A program made the position numbers and the translations under genes. A stretch of 64,000 bases of DNA from contig JAPDOI010000156.1 of assembly GCA_029168955.1 (NCBI GenBank), positions 290,501 to 354,500 on the forward strand, given 5' to 3'. Source of the stretch: Aplectana chamaeleonis (taxonomy: Eukaryota; Nematoda; Chromadorea; Rhabditida; Cosmocercidae). Position 1 is the first letter of the stretch; every line of letters starts with the position of its first letter. Shown piece after piece: positions 1 to 11,486 of this stretch. The notes under the pieces were generated by a model. That model was given only the letters and a program-made list of their open reading frames with translations. It did not search any database and had not been told where the DNA came from.

Positions 1-597
1 CGCAATTCACGCAGTCGATGCTAGTGTACTATGCGCGCACCCGGGCAGGGCTAATACACCCCAAGTCGATTTTTTCGACCCGGACTCAGTCAGACTCGAT
101 CGGTTTTTTTTGACCAACAGTATGACGGGGCTATACAGTGAGACGTCAACGCGACGTAGAATCATTGTCGCGCTGCGACGACTCTCCTCAGCTCCTGAGG
201 CCTAGTGCATACTTCACACGGCTCGCGATTGCGACAGTGCGTATCAACAATATCGATTTTCGGTCGACGTAGATGACAAACATTATGCCGCGTCGCTTGT
301 CGCGGGAAGTATGCACTAGACCTAACACTTTACCAAGCGATGCGGACGTCACAAAGAGGAAGTTCATTTGGGTTCATTGTTACTGGCGATCAAGTTGTCG
401 ATGGATGAGGTTCCAGTGCGTCCTCGAAAATGACTCCACACAGTCTAGCTGACGACATCTGACCATGATGCGGCGATATCGTGGTGTTCTTTGTGAATCA
501 GTACTACGGGTTGCAAACAAGTTTCTGCCGCCGCGATTATGGATAAAACGTGTTGAATGGATGGTACAATTCATGTTCTACGAAAGCGATCCACATA
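1..597. other. No gene recognised
   Basis: Only short ORFs without splice context or familiar motifs are present. It precedes the large palindrome at 598 and is probably intergenic or old repeat sequence. Confidence 0.5.
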
Positions 598-639
598 TGT
601 GTTGAACGTTTGTCTGTAGCACGCACGAGGTGGTAGGAT

Positions 640-686
640 GACTTTATTGACTAACGTTTCGGCGGATTCGCCCTCGTCGGAGTCTG
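640..686 (-). ncRNA. Hammerhead-ribozyme-like fold, left arm
   Basis: On the minus strand a GACT/AGTC helix I encloses CCGACGA (consensus CUGANGA with U4 changed to C), a helix II GGCG-AATC-CGCC, then GAAA and an AATAAAGTC segment where cleavage would be expected. The altered core base predicts weak or no self-cleavage. It is homologous to the better-preserved copy at 19,671. Confidence 0.4.
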
Positions 687-870
687 TACAAAAGTCCTCA
701 GAAAACCATGTGATCAGTAACCATGGAACAGCAAAGCGGGTACCAGAGTGGCAGAAAGTACCCTAATCAGAAGCCGGACATCAGGCTCGGCTTCTGATTA
801 GGGTACTTTCTGCCACTCTGGTACCCGCTTTGCTGTTCTACTGATCACATGGTTTTCTGAGGACTTTTGA

Positions 871-919
871 ACAGACTCCGACGAGGTCGAATCCGCCGAA
901 ACGTTAGTCAATAAAGTCA
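871..919 (+). ncRNA. Hammerhead-ribozyme-like fold, right arm
   Basis: This is the mirror copy of the left-arm motif. Helix I pairs GACT (874-877) with AGTC (915-918). The core is CCGACGA at 878-884, and GAAA follows helix II. A G-to-T difference in helix II makes it weaker than the other arm. Confidence 0.35.
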
Positions 920-1292
920 TCCTACCACCTCGTGCGTGCTACAGACGAACGTTCAACACATTGTTCTGATGCCGAGGTTTATTGAGAGTCGAACTTGGAG
1001 ATCTACATATGAGTGCCCCGAGTCATCTTTAATTTACACTATTACGCTCCTAGGGATCGGTTGGCAAGTCTCGAAGTCATAAGGGACTGATGGAAGTTGA
1101 TACTCAGCGATCGCCATGCATTAGAATAAATTGGCGAATGAGAACATGACAAAAGGATTCCGCGTGTCCGTTCACGCGATCAGCGATTCAAAGATTTTGG
1201 TGCAGATGTAGATCGTGTGCAGGGAGTTAGGCTCATTTTCAAATCGTCAGGCAGGGGCGAGAATGTAGCAAGTGTAGAAATAGGTCGCTTAA

Positions 1293-1738
1293 AGGCAGTG
1301 TTCACAATAAATTTCACTTCCGATATCTCCACGGTTTACGAAAGGTCTGGTGCCCTATATAGCAAGGCATGCTTAAAAAGGACACGAAAGACGCGTTTTT
1401 GAGCAAAAATAGGCCCTCTCTTGTTTACGTTGATTTTTGGGCGTGGAGGAATTGACCGCTAGAAGTATGATACCTATCAGTGCAATGAAGCAAACAGCTA
1501 ACTTATCAGCACTTCCTTCATTCGGTCATTCCTATAATCTAAGTCTTCGTTTGTTCTTTTCGAGGGGCGGATCTGGGGCACGGGGCGTGTCTGGGGCACC
1601 AAAACGCTAGTCTGCAACCGTCATTTTGCAGCTCCTGGCTCGTTTTCTACCGTTCTTTCGACACTGGGAGCCTAGGATCCTTCTCGCCTATCATTTCACT
1701 GTGGAAAGTCAACGAGGATAATAATCGTGAACGCTGCC
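1293..1738. mobile_element. TTAA-flanked MITE, family A copy 1
   Basis: The element starts AGGCAGTGTTCACAATAA and ends ATCGTGAACGCTGCCT, with TTAA on both sides (1289-1292 and 1739-1742). Its right 90 bp match the right end of the copy at 22,282-22,759. TTAA duplication is the hallmark of piggyBac-superfamily insertion; no transposase is encoded. Confidence 0.75.
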
Positions 1739-1742
1739 TTTA

Positions 1743-3232
1743 AGCTGTGAAAGAAATCCCTAGAGATATCTGATACTCATCGGCTCATAAATTTGCAACA
1801 GATGCAAAAAAGCTAAGCATGTAAGAAAAGGTAGAGCAGATATTGAGCTCGCTCACTGTGGATAGCAGCATCAAGTCGTCCTCAGTGATAAAAAAAGCCT
1901 GTCACCATTGAGCGATTTCATATCCTTAGGAGTGACAGTGTTAGCTGAAGAATGAATAGTCTAGCCTTACTGCATACCGTTTACTCACCAGCTCTTCTCC
2001 CCGCTTCCTTCATGGCTTGAGGTGGGATCTGTGCAGATGGAAAGTGTTGTGTCGTATTGATAGAAAAATGGGCAGAGATCGATGCCAAATAGTACTCAGC
2101 TATCATTCTAAGGGAAGCCGCAGAACAGCGGGAAGGCAAAAAGTTTGAAAGCAGCAATTTGTAGCCTGAGTAGAAGTGCGCACCTGCGCATGCAGCCCGC
2201 TCCACAATCGCCCTCTGCGAACAGCATTTTTTGGGTGTACTTGAAGGAGATATTGGGCCGTCTTATTCTTCCGATCTCAACCAGATAAGCTTTGCGGTTC
2301 AGTCAGTCTGAAGATAGCTGCTTGTGCTACTCGGCATACATCCGCGTACCTATGCTCTAGAGGTTGTTCGTGCTAAAAGCTTAGAACAAGGTAAGGGTCG
2401 ACATGGGAGCGACCATTTTGGTCAACTCTTTTAAATAATCCGAAGGCCCCCAGAAACGCGAAAGAGGGACAATTTAGATGTTCCACATAGATGCACCATG
2501 GGACTATTTGTACACCGATCTTAATGGACTGGCAGGAATTCATCAGTTCCGGTAACGTTCAAGCACAGATATTGGCTTGAATGTCGAGGCAGGAACCTAG
2601 TTGCCACCCTGTAATTGGGTTTCGGCGATCCGCTCTCAGCAAAGTATGGATGTAATTTAAGGCTCCAGTGGTTGAGTGTCCGGAGTTTCGCAGGAATTTC
2701 TTTTGGTGACTAAGGCCGTAGTTATACACCGGCGAGGCGCTGCGGAAATAGCAAGACAACTACCGCTATTGTGCTTCCCAACTGTGCTGAGGCATGTCCA
2801 AAGGGAGAGTTGCCCCAGAAAAACGCGCCGGAAGACCGCTCCGAGCAGGTATACACGCCGAGGCACTGTGTACTGTATCCTGGCGGGACCAACCCTGTTG
2901 GACCTTTGCCAAATTCCATCAGCTGATTATTTTTCAGATCTAAATTTGTTAAAATGTCACCATAACAACATAATGAGCACTTCTATGACAAGAACAATAC
3001 ATTTATAGTGACTTTCTGCAATAAACAAGTGATAGAGGCGTGAAATATGGATAAAATACAATCGAAACGCCTAGAAATTTTCAGTCTGCAATATTGCGTC
3101 AAAGACGCCATATCGCAGACGAGCCCTGATCCACGCAGCAGGTGGCGGCAATGTCATCGCGGGACGTTTTCATTCCGCTGGTGTGTAACTAGGGCCTAAC
3201 TGTTCTTGTTTTGGGTGTCAACCAAGACACAG
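1743..3232. other. Probable intron of P0 and repeats, no exon recognised
   Basis: Upstream exons of P0 should lie here or before the window. I looked for a phase-matched Pro/Thr-rich exon and a Cys exon like those of P1-P3 and found none. ORFs at 2,657-3,008 overlap on both strands and lack splice signals. Confidence 0.4.
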
Positions 3233-3675
3233 GAACCTCGCAACAAGAGACGAAGGAAGGAAGAATGGACAATTCTAGCGAACCAACGGTTGCGAAGGGA
3301 AAAGGTTCTTTATTTATGCGATACACATTTTCTGAAAAGGATAAAATCGTTATATAAATCCGTATTGTGGGAACATTTTGTTTCCAGGAAAAAGAGAGAG
3401 ACCGCATCATCATCATCGCCGACAAACGGGGTTGAGCGGGAAGTTCGTTTTCAACTCACACCTAAATGTCTCATCGGTCCACTCACCGGAGAATCAATCC
3501 GTTTTTCAGGACTATTGCTATAATCGTAGCAGTCCTGTGCTGTGTGTTGGTGACGCTTATCATTGTTGGCGTGGTTATCTTGGTGAGATCTAAAAGGAAG
3601 AGATATAAGAAACGGAAGGTCAGGCAGACACCGAGTGGAAAAAGCAAAAGCCCGGTGTCTGCAGAAAACGAGTGA
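3233..3675 (+). CDS. P0: 3' end of a Ly-6-like type I membrane protein gene (exons 7-9)
   Basis: Three exons can be joined in one frame. Exon 7 is 3233-3304, after acceptor GACACAG. Exon 8 is 3388-3442, with the donor chosen to give a 67-nt intron; 3430 is an alternative. Exon 9 is 3510-3675 and includes the stop. Phases (2-nt start/1-nt end, 2/2, 1/stop) equal those of the same exons in P2. Exon 7 is polar and charged, exon 8 is short with an HHHH run, and exon 9 encodes a ~23-residue hydrophobic helix (TIAIIVAVLCCVLVTLIIVG) followed by a Lys/Arg-rich cytoplasmic tail with TPSGKSKS, shared with P2 (TPSGKTGKSKS). The signal peptide and ectodomain exons lie upstream, not found in this window. 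Function is unknown; a cell-surface role is inferred from the topology. Confidence 0.72.
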
Positions 3676-3694
3676 CGATCAGAAGATTTCTGAT

Positions 3695-3713
3695 CCAAAA
3701 CCAAACCTATCTC
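3695..3713 (+). promoter_or_regulatory. Shared 3' UTR motif of P0
   Basis: The motif CCAAAACCAAACCTATCTC lies 20 nt after the stop. It recurs nearly unchanged after P1 and P2 stops although the surrounding UTR has diverged. A conserved RNA-level element is inferred. Confidence 0.6.
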
Positions 3714-3811
3714 GATGTAATTAGCGTCTTGCTTTCGTTCAGTTGAAAGTAAATGGTTCTGACAGTGTAGCTTGAAATTCTATACAGTTCGTATCAAAAT
3801 TACTACAGCAC

Positions 3812-4090
3812 CCCTACTCTGAGAAAATCGGTGCCGCTGGTTTCGCGATAGCCCCGAGATTCTCGCTGGTATCGCGATGGGGTATCGGCAGTTGATTGGC
3901 GGCTCCGTGATCGTGGAAAAGTGGTGTGTGACGCAGTCGCCCCGCGATAGCCTTATGTCGGCTCCGCAGTCCGATAAAGAGGTAGCGTAGACAACACGGC
4001 TCCTCGGTGAAACAGCGTCGGCACCGCGATGGGTGTGCAGGCTTTCAGTATCCCGTCGGCTCCGCGTTCGACACACCTCCGAACTGGCAC
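3812..4090. repeat. GC-rich hairpin repeat, family C
   Basis: It begins TACTCTGAGAAAATCGGTGCCG and continues with many imperfect copies of GCGATAG/CGGCTCCG hairpins. The same CTCTGAGAAAAT end is seen at 32,443, and its complement at 6,526, 25,668 and 33,082. The right end is not resolved. Confidence 0.45.
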
Positions 4091-4125
4091 ACATCAGTCA
4101 TACTGCAGTATCGATCAGATTTCCA

Positions 4126-5716
4126 ACTAGACTCGCCGATATCTATTCCGGTGCTCTCCGAATTCGTTTTTTAATGTTATCCACATTTTGACCATAGCAT
4201 ACACTGCCAGTGTAGTAAAATTGGCTTTATACTGAATTTCCATCTCAAGCGTTAAGTCTTTTTTATGTTGCGACATTAACTAAGATAATCTTGAACGCCT
4301 GTTTGTGATCATGCGTCTCCGCGTATTACGCTTTTTGTATTCTTCGAGATTTCGGTTTCAAAGCTGCAGCAACCACGATCTAAGAAACAATGCCGTGTGT
4401 TACATTTCCTAAATTTTTGGGGTGTTTTCTGCAGTCCACCTGAATTTTGGCATTCATCCCTTAGGTAGAGGGACGAGTAGACATGGTCATTCGACACTCA
4501 TTTTCAAATAAACGAAAGAATATTGCATTTTCAAAAAACGACTGCTCCCGAAAAATTGAAAATTTCAATGGAAACTGTGAGAAAGTTTCAGATGAACGAT
4601 TCTTCAAAATATCGCCGTTTGAAAGTTATGAAGGAGGGAGTGTAATTCAATTATTTCTTTTTGAATTGCCTGATTGAATGAGAACTCCAAATTAAAGTTT
4701 TTCAAAATTTCCGAATGAGTGAACTAATCTGAAAACCTTACTCTATCCGTTTGGTATTTATATTCGGAAAAGCATTCTTCCTATCCGGCTTTTCAAATTT
4801 TCCATAGATATTTCTGCACATTGTTTTCAATCGCAGAATATTAGCCCGTGACCCAAAATGAGCGAATAGTTTTTTTTAAAAGATTTTTTTACAATAATCG
4901 AATTAATTGGACAACCTAACACTTAAATGTTTCTAAATTAATCATTAAGGATTCAGCGGATATTTGGATTTCATAAATCGATCGAATTCTCGAGAAATCC
5001 GACAATTTTAGTTCCCAGGTGAATAGAATATTCGAGTACTCGCGCATAAAACGAATAATGTGATTATTGTTCGATAAATTATCCGAACCCAATTCTAATA
5101 CGCTGTTTTTGACGATTTCTCACAAAAAAATCGCTTCATCCGAGTTACAGACTTTGTTTTCATTTTTTGTTGTTTCGAAAGCCGTGCTTTTTTGAACGGT
5201 CGACTGGTCGAATTACTCGAAAACCACACTTTCTTACGTTCTCGGTCTTCGCTGGGGAATATAAAGACGCTTTCGGAAATAACGTGGAGTGTTTTTTTTT
5301 CTTAAATGGTTTATGGCTTACTCTCAAACAAGGCATATAGACGTGGCGACGGACACATAACGCATAGCTGCTTCGAAATTGAAAGCGCGTTTCCCGTGTT
5401 GATTGTGTTAAAGCTAACTTTTCCAAAATATCTTGTTCCAGAGTAAGCAATGTGTCTCCTAAAAAGGGCTCTTGATGCTGATTTCAGATATCTCTTTGTA
5501 TCAACGAATGGTCTATTTTGAACAGAGTGTTGAAAAGAAGCATGAAAACTCCTTTTTGTGCTCAAAACACAAATGATATCAGCGGTATTGCACTTCATCC
5601 TGGCATCGCACCCGTAAATGGCGAACACTTCTCTAAATGCTGCGTCGTCTTGGAACAAAACGATTCAGAAGGCTCGAACTCTGACATAGCAGCGAAAACC
5701 ATAACGGTTAAAATCT
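4126..5716. other. AT-rich intergenic, no supported gene
   Basis: The plus strand at 5,518-5,700 has an 82-codon ORF, and the minus strand has ORFs of 96-115 codons over the same bases. Neither has convincing splice sites or a recognisable family. The rest is AT-rich. Confidence 0.4.
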
Positions 5717-5930
5717 GGGGCCGGATTCATCAACGAAATTTGGGGTATTTTATACCCCGAGTTTAATTAACTCCACTCCATACCCCAAAATAAACCCCAA
5801 ATGTATGTATCGGATACTCCCAAACATACCTCAGAAACTGGGGTTTATTTTTTGATGAATCGCAAAAATTTACCCCGCGGAGTAAATTATACCCTAAAAC
5901 CACGGTTTTATCGTTGATGAATCCGGCCCC
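5717..5930. mobile_element. 214-bp MITE with 19-bp inverted ends
   Basis: Ends GGGGCCGGATTCATCAACG and CGTTGATGAATCCGGCCCC are perfect reverse complements. The interior has further GGGGTAT/ATACCCC inverted motifs. No target duplication could be read with confidence. Confidence 0.8.
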
Positions 5931-6293
5931 TGTAGTCATTTGCATAGCGATAACGGTTCTCGTAAGATTCTGTCTAATTTTTAACGCAGCTGTCATGAAG
6001 ACTACATAAATTGAATTATTGCCCGATTAAAATGGTGAGGACTTCTGCATTAAAGTATCAAAGCTAGGTGTTTGCAATTTGCGTTTGATTAGCATGAAAT
6101 TTTATTTGGATTACGTATGGGTTTGAAAAGCTAAAATACCAAATCGTTCGAGTACTATTCCTAAGCAAAGGATTCCGAAGAAAACGTAAGATGGGGAACA
6201 GGCAAATGCTGGAAAGCTGTATCATCAGCTGTATCGGTGCGTTGCTTAACAAACAACTATTCGATATCCACTATGGGGAGGGCAGTTATATTT

Positions 6294-6540
6294 GGCTCAC
6301 CTCGGAGGCTTCGCAGCGAGGTCGCGTAGGTGTCTTGAAAAACACCTACGCGGTGTCAACGCTCAACCGACGCGGCAATCGGCTCTTCAGCGAGCTGCGA
6401 TTGCGGAGCCTACTTCGCTGTTTGCGTGCAGGCAGGGCAATTTGTAATGAAGGCACCGCAATGACCCCATGTAGGTGCCTATAGGGCACCTACACGGCCG
6501 CATTGCGGTGCCGTCACCACAGATTTTCTCTGAGTAATAG
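6294..6540. repeat. Hairpin cluster, family C
   Basis: Contains GCGTAGGTGT...ACACCTACGC (6323-6351), GTAGGTGCC...GGCACCTAC (6471-6493) and an outer GGCACCGCAATG/CATTGCGGTGCC pair (6443-6513). It ends at TTTTCTCTGAGTA, the family C terminus. Confidence 0.6.
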
Positions 6541-6788
6541 CACAATCACCGGGGTTTCCCGTAACTTTCATCTAATAGCGTAGCTACCATTAAAGGAATC
6601 GTACGTAAGAACGTCTCACTGTTTTTCAAGTTTGATTAGTTTATTGGGCCCGTCTGAAAACGTAGTAAGAGTTTGATGGGTCATTAACGCTTCGTTGTGA
6701 AGATGTATGAGGTCGAATGTTTCACATTCGGTAAAAAGAGGCCGGCTCTCCGACAGTCATGTGCCACAATTTGCTGTCAGCCATCGTA

Positions 6789-6998
6789 CAGTCCGTCCCG
6801 TAATTATAGGAATTGGCACTTGAATTTTGAATCTACTTCTCGCGACTTTGAAGCTGGACTATTATAGCCTAAACCATTAGATTCCTTGATAAAAATATAT
6901 GCGTAGACCGATTTTCAGAGCATTTGGTTGTCTCTGTGAGGTTTTACGCTTGATGTTCCTCGAAACGGTCACTTTTCGCCGTCCCATAATTATAGGGG
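6789..6998. mobile_element. Mariner-like MITE, copy 1
   Basis: Flanked by TA on both sides. It begins CAGTCCGTCCCGTAATTATA and ends ...GTCCCATAATTATAGGGG. It is homologous in inverted orientation to 9,602-9,808. TA duplication and a CAGT end suit the Tc1/mariner group. Confidence 0.65.
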
Positions 6999-7984
6999 TA
7001 CTGGCATGTTCACAAGAATACTCATTTCAAGCTGCAAAATAACAACAATAATAGAACATAACCATAATCAATGGGATTTCCCAATTTGGAAATTGTGGTG
7101 CTCGCGAAGCGCGCACCAGATTTGGTTTTGAATCGGCCATGCGCGCAACCCCTTTTTCGAAATCTCAGTTCAATGTGAACGTAGAATTTAGTTTTAAATT
7201 GCATAAAAAGAGCGCAAAAAGTTGGTATTGTTAACCAAGAATGGTTTGGAACGGTTTACTGGTTTTTGAATAAAAAGTTCAAAACCGCGCGTTTCTGTTG
7301 TTAATCTTTTATTTTTTTTATCAGACGGCGTTCATGATCTTGTTGGTACACTTTAAATTGAGCTAGGGAGCTCATTCTTTGAACTTGATGACTTAACTTT
7401 GAAGGGTACTTCGAAGTCGTGGGTTTCCCTACTGAATAAGCCGTGGAGCGCGAAAACTGCTTCAGCATGTTACGGCTGTGGAGACTAGGATTACCACATG
7501 TCGTCGGAGGTAAGTTTTGAACTTGCCAGGATTCGTACTCATGACACGTTATCGATCGATATTCAATATTATCGACTTCCGCGCTTTTTACACACAATGC
7601 AGCGAGGAGTGGTGATTGCTGAAGGGATTGGTTTTCTTGGTTGGGGAATTTCGCTCATCTGTCATTATCGATAAACACCAATCAATAACATAGATTTTTC
7701 GCCTGTTGCACAAAATGTCGCAATGATTTTTGATTGTTGTTGGCTCTATGTCACTTAATTGGGAAATTCTTCTCATCACACAAGATCAAATATCAATGGT
7801 CAATAATATCGAGTTGTCATATATTGCACAAAATGCGCCAATGAGTGTTTTTTAGGTTTCGGGTCATAAGTTTCAAAAATTGTTCTCATACGACAATATC
7901 GTCTGTTAGATGTTCCATCATTCCAAAATGGAAATCGTAGAGAAAAATTGAAGTCAGAAAGGGAACCTTCGGGAAAAATATGTG
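6999..7984. other. No gene recognised
   Basis: AT-rich sequence with short ORFs only. The stretch 7,440-7,570 has a gene-like look but no paired splice sites. Confidence 0.4.
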
Positions 7985-9185
7985 AAATTTATGAAAATTT
8001 AGCTTCCTGGCAAAAGAAACGATTTGGTATTGCCATTTATAGGTAAAAAAAGTGTCAAAAATATCTTCAAATATCTTAAGAAAATGATTTGGCGTCAAAT
8101 AGCCTGAGAAAAAAAGCTAGGAAATGAAGTGAAATAACTAAAAATACGATCTGGTGGTAGACCATTTCACAAGATTCTCCGTTAAACTTATCAAAACGAA
8201 ATCAAGCGCGCAACGGAAACAGCAAGCCATTTTTGAAAGCTGTAATACGAGAATCAGCATAGGTTAAAGGCAGCATACACGCTCGCAAGCATAGTCGAGA
8301 TAACAGCATGGATAGGTCCGCACGGCCCGTACTATGTCGTCAACGACGTTTGAAGCGCTGAAAACTGTCCAGGATGACAATGTTTGACAATGTTTGAGCA
8401 ATCTTGCCTTCCACGCCCGTATTTTCACACCCCTTCGAGTAACAGAATGAGAATCGATACTTGAGAAAACATGTGATAACATAGAATGATAGCACTATAA
8501 AAAGGGGAGTGCAGTAGAGAAAAACTCGATTTACCTCAATATAACATGTTTGTGCACTGATAAAATCCTCCATTTCAAGAGGTGAGCCAAAGTAGAGGCG
8601 GCATTCTCGAAAGTGGACGAGAGTCAATAGGTATGCAGACATGTTATACTCAAGTAAACCAAGCTTATTTCTCTCGTGCACTCCCATTTGATAGTGCTAT
8701 CACTCTCAATTATCACACGTTTTCACAAGTATCGATTCTCATTCTGTTACTCGAAAGGGGTGTGAAAATACGGGCGTGGAAGGCAAGATTGCTCGAACAT
8801 TGTCAAATATTGCCATCCTGGACAGTTTTCAGGGCTTCAAACGTCGTTGACGACATAGTACGGGCCGTGCGGACCTATCTATGCTGTTATCTCGACTATG
8901 CTTGCGAGCGTGTATGCTGCCTTTAAGCCAGGTGAAAGCAACTCTTCAATCTATATCGTGCCTGATTTTGCTTTGATAAGTTTAACGGAGAAGTCTGTTC
9001 AATGATCGCCCACCGAATTGTATTTTTGGTTATTTCATTTCATTTCCTAGCTTTTTTATTACTTCATGCTATTTTATGACAAACCATTTTTAAGCTATTT
9101 CAAGATATTTTTGAAACTTTTTTCTTTTAAAAATGGCATTATCAAATCTTTACCTTTGCCAGGAAGCTAAATTTTCAGAAACAAC
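7985..9185. repeat. 1.2-kb palindrome with a MITE at its centre
   Basis: Arms 7,985-8,262 and 8,937-9,185 are diverged reverse complements: GAAAATTTAGCTTCCTGGCA matches TGCCAGGAAGCTAAATTTTC, and CTCCGTTAAACTTATCAAA matches TTTGATAAGTTTAACGGAG. The centre is the TTAA-flanked MITE at 8,268-8,932, which is itself palindromic. Confidence 0.75.
8268..8932. mobile_element. TTAA-flanked long-palindrome MITE, family B copy 1
   Basis: Starts AGGCAGCATACACGCTCGCA and ends with its complement, flanked by TTAA (8264-8267, 8933-8936). The two ~310-bp halves are inverted copies of each other, so the ORFs inside mirror one another and are not genes. Confidence 0.85.
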
Positions 9186-9601
9186 ACTGTGAATACGACT
9201 CGGCATAGAAACAATGAGATTGCCGATCGTTGACTGAGGGATGTTAAGCTAGGCGTTGAAGACCGCATTTTCTAGCTCTGTACGGTGGAAGACTGTCTCC
9301 CATTTGCATATACCTGGAGCAAAAGGATGCCCCAGATGTTTACAATGAGATTAGGATCAGGGCTGCACCCCGGTCAGCTCATAACATCGGGGTTCTTGGC
9401 TTGAAACTAGGCCATTAACAAGCGACTTGCATGGATGGCCGCGTTATCCTGTTGAAATGTGTACCGTGCTCAAGCGCGAATCCTCAACCATGGAGAAAAT
9501 GCATTTGGAGGAGGTTCGGGTAGTCAGTGAAATTGGTTTTGGCTGGAATAACCGTCAACGCCACCGTTACAGAAGCACAGAACGCCCCCACAGAATGGGG
9601 T
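9186..9601. other. No gene recognised
   Basis: Short ORFs only; no family membership seen. Confidence 0.4.
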
Positions 9602-9808
9602 GTCCCTATAATTGTGGGACAGCGAAAAGTGACCGTTTTGAACAAAATCAAGCGTAAAACCTCACAGATACAACCGAATGAGCTGAAAATCAGTCTACGC
9701 ATGTATTTTCACCAAGGAATCTGATGGTATACGCTATAGTAGTCTAGCTTCGAAGCTGCGAGAAGTAGAGCGAAAATTCAAGTGTCTCTATAAATATGGG
9801 ATGGACTG
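9602..9808. mobile_element. Mariner-like MITE, copy 2 (inverted)
   Basis: The reverse complement of the element at 6,789-6,998 with moderate divergence. It ends GGGATGGACTG followed by TA. Confidence 0.6.
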
Positions 9809-10109
9809 TATAAGTAACTTGTCAACAACTGATAAAGTACAAATGAGGGTAAATTGATGCAATATATTGCACGGTTACAAGAAGACTATCATTTCTACCA
9901 ATACATATGCATTAGTTGATCTTTCCTTCCCCATAAATCACCTGAAAGAATGATAAACTTCATTTGATCAAGAGGCCATGGGTCAACACAGCGATCCCTG
10001 GCGATCAACTCTTCCATTTTTAGAAGCGGATTGAGGAAATTTCGGTTTGAAAGAAGCAGTTGACTTTTTCGCCGCTTTTTCAACGTATCTGTTATGTAGG
10101 GTGCAAGAG

Positions 10110-10161
10110 CAGTCATCGTAAACGGAAATGTCGGAAACGAAATCCATCGTGAACGATGCCT
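10110..10161. mobile_element. Right end of a TTAA MITE (AGGCATCGT type)
   Basis: ATCGTGAACGATGCCT followed by TTAA matches the right end of the copy at 42,923-43,379. I could not find its left end. Confidence 0.4.
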
Positions 10162-10327
10162 TTAATCTTCGCGCACCCGAAAATATTATAGGTGAAACTA
10201 CGAAAGTGCCGTGTTCCTTTTCTCGTTAGGTTGCTGGAAATGCTAGTTTAGTTCTTTGACAACTTGTGATAGGCTCCATTCAGAGCTGGCCACTGGGTTG
10301 ACTCCCACCCGTTGATACATACCATAA

Positions 10328-10623
10328 GGGGTATGGTATACTTTGTCGCTGTAATGAGCGACAGGCATGCAATCTAACACAAATCGCGGCGGGACCCGCA
10401 TCGGAGGAACGGCAACGGCCGTTATAGGAACAGATGTCGCGTGTGGGTCGCAGCGACGTATCGCGGAGGGCTGACATACTGCGAATATGCCATAGCCTGT
10501 CGCTACCACTGTCGCTGTCGCTGTGTAGTGCACTGCGACAGCGACAGATTTAAAGGGCGGGAGGATGTCGCTGTCGCTGTGCAGAGCGACGCGACCGTGT
10601 GTTGCAAAAGTATACCATACCCC
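10328..10623. mobile_element. PIF/Harbinger-like MITE
   Basis: Inverted ends GGGGTATGGTATACTTT and AAAGTATACCATACCCC are flanked by TAA on both sides (10325-10327, 10624-10626). The interior is rich in GTCGCTGTCGCTGT repeats. A 3-bp TWA duplication is typical of PIF/Harbinger. Confidence 0.75.
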
Positions 10624-11006
10624 TAAAAGTGGGAAACGGGAACAGAACATACACCTGATGATCCAGTCTGCGTTTGTTCGCAGAGCTACCCTCTAAAGAT
10701 TTTTCCATCGTTATAGCATCGCTATGAAATTGCGAAATTATTTCTTATTTCAAAAGAAATTATTTTTCAATTCTTATGCTGACCTTGGAGAGAGTCTTAC
10801 GCTGATCACAGAGGTATCTTTGAAATCGTCAAATCCCCGCTTTGAACAGAGTTATGGCTTCCTAAAGATGCCGATATTTTGAGGGTGAAACTCGCTTATT
10901 TGAAGGATTTGCGATCTCTACTTGGCATGTGTTATACATGAGGGGTGTACTACACAATCAAATAAAAATCACAAAATTCATGTCTGAGTGTGTACTGTGC
11001 TTTTAA

Positions 11007-11482
11007 AGGCAGTGTTCACGATGAAAAATGTGTTTCAGTTTCCACTAGGAATGGGTAGTGGAGGGGCACACTGTAACGTCAACGCCTGAAGGACGCATAA
11101 AATGAGCCAGGAAAAGTTCCAAAAGAGCCCGAAGTTGACACTTCGAGTGTAAGGCAAATCCCAGAAGAACAGTGCCCGCCTTCCGACGTGAACAAATACA
11201 AACTCGAGATCGTGAGATGAGCGATGGTTTCCTATGAATAGCCACATTTTTCCCTTTAATCGCAGCCTCTTTCTTCATACAGGTCGGCCCATATATACCT
11301 CCGTTGCAAATGGCGGAGATTGCAAGCCTCGGACCACTCGTCCACCGTGCTCCCCCGCTCATTTTTCCAGGGACCATAGCTTCGTTCCCAGAAGGTCTTG
11401 TACGACATCATTGGAATCAGCATGGGACCGTTTTAAAGATAGGCGGAAAACAGAACAACGATTCTGAGGTTGGACTGTGCCT
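11007..11482. mobile_element. TTAA-flanked MITE, family A copy 2
   Basis: Starts AGGCAGTGTTCACGATG after TTAA (11003-11006) and ends TGGACTGTGCCT before TTAA (11483-11486). The right TTAA is shared with the next element, so the two abut. The outer ends match only over AGGCA, so this may be a hybrid of two subfamilies. Confidence 0.6.
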
Positions 11483-11486
11483 TTAA

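Larger units (their letters stand above)
598..960. repeat. 363-bp palindrome built from two inverted Penelope-like LTR arms
   Basis: The two arms (598-778 and 785-960) are nearly perfect reverse complements around a spacer of a few bases near 780. Each arm carries the same hammerhead-like core, on opposite strands. Sequence just outside the right arm (955-1000, motif TGCCGAGGTT) matches the flank of the related copy at 19,746-19,801, so both belong to one dispersed family. Inverted or tandem partial LTRs with hammerhead motifs are known for Penelope-like elements; the assignment is inferred because no reverse transcriptase is visible nearby. Confidence 0.7.

Noticed and set aside
8340..8926. 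115- and 114-codon ORFs on opposite strands
   Set aside because: Mirror images inside the palindromic family B MITE; the same ORFs recur at 11,559-12,066.
10243..10650. 135-codon minus ORF
   Set aside because: Covers the PIF-like MITE and its GTCGCTGT repeats.
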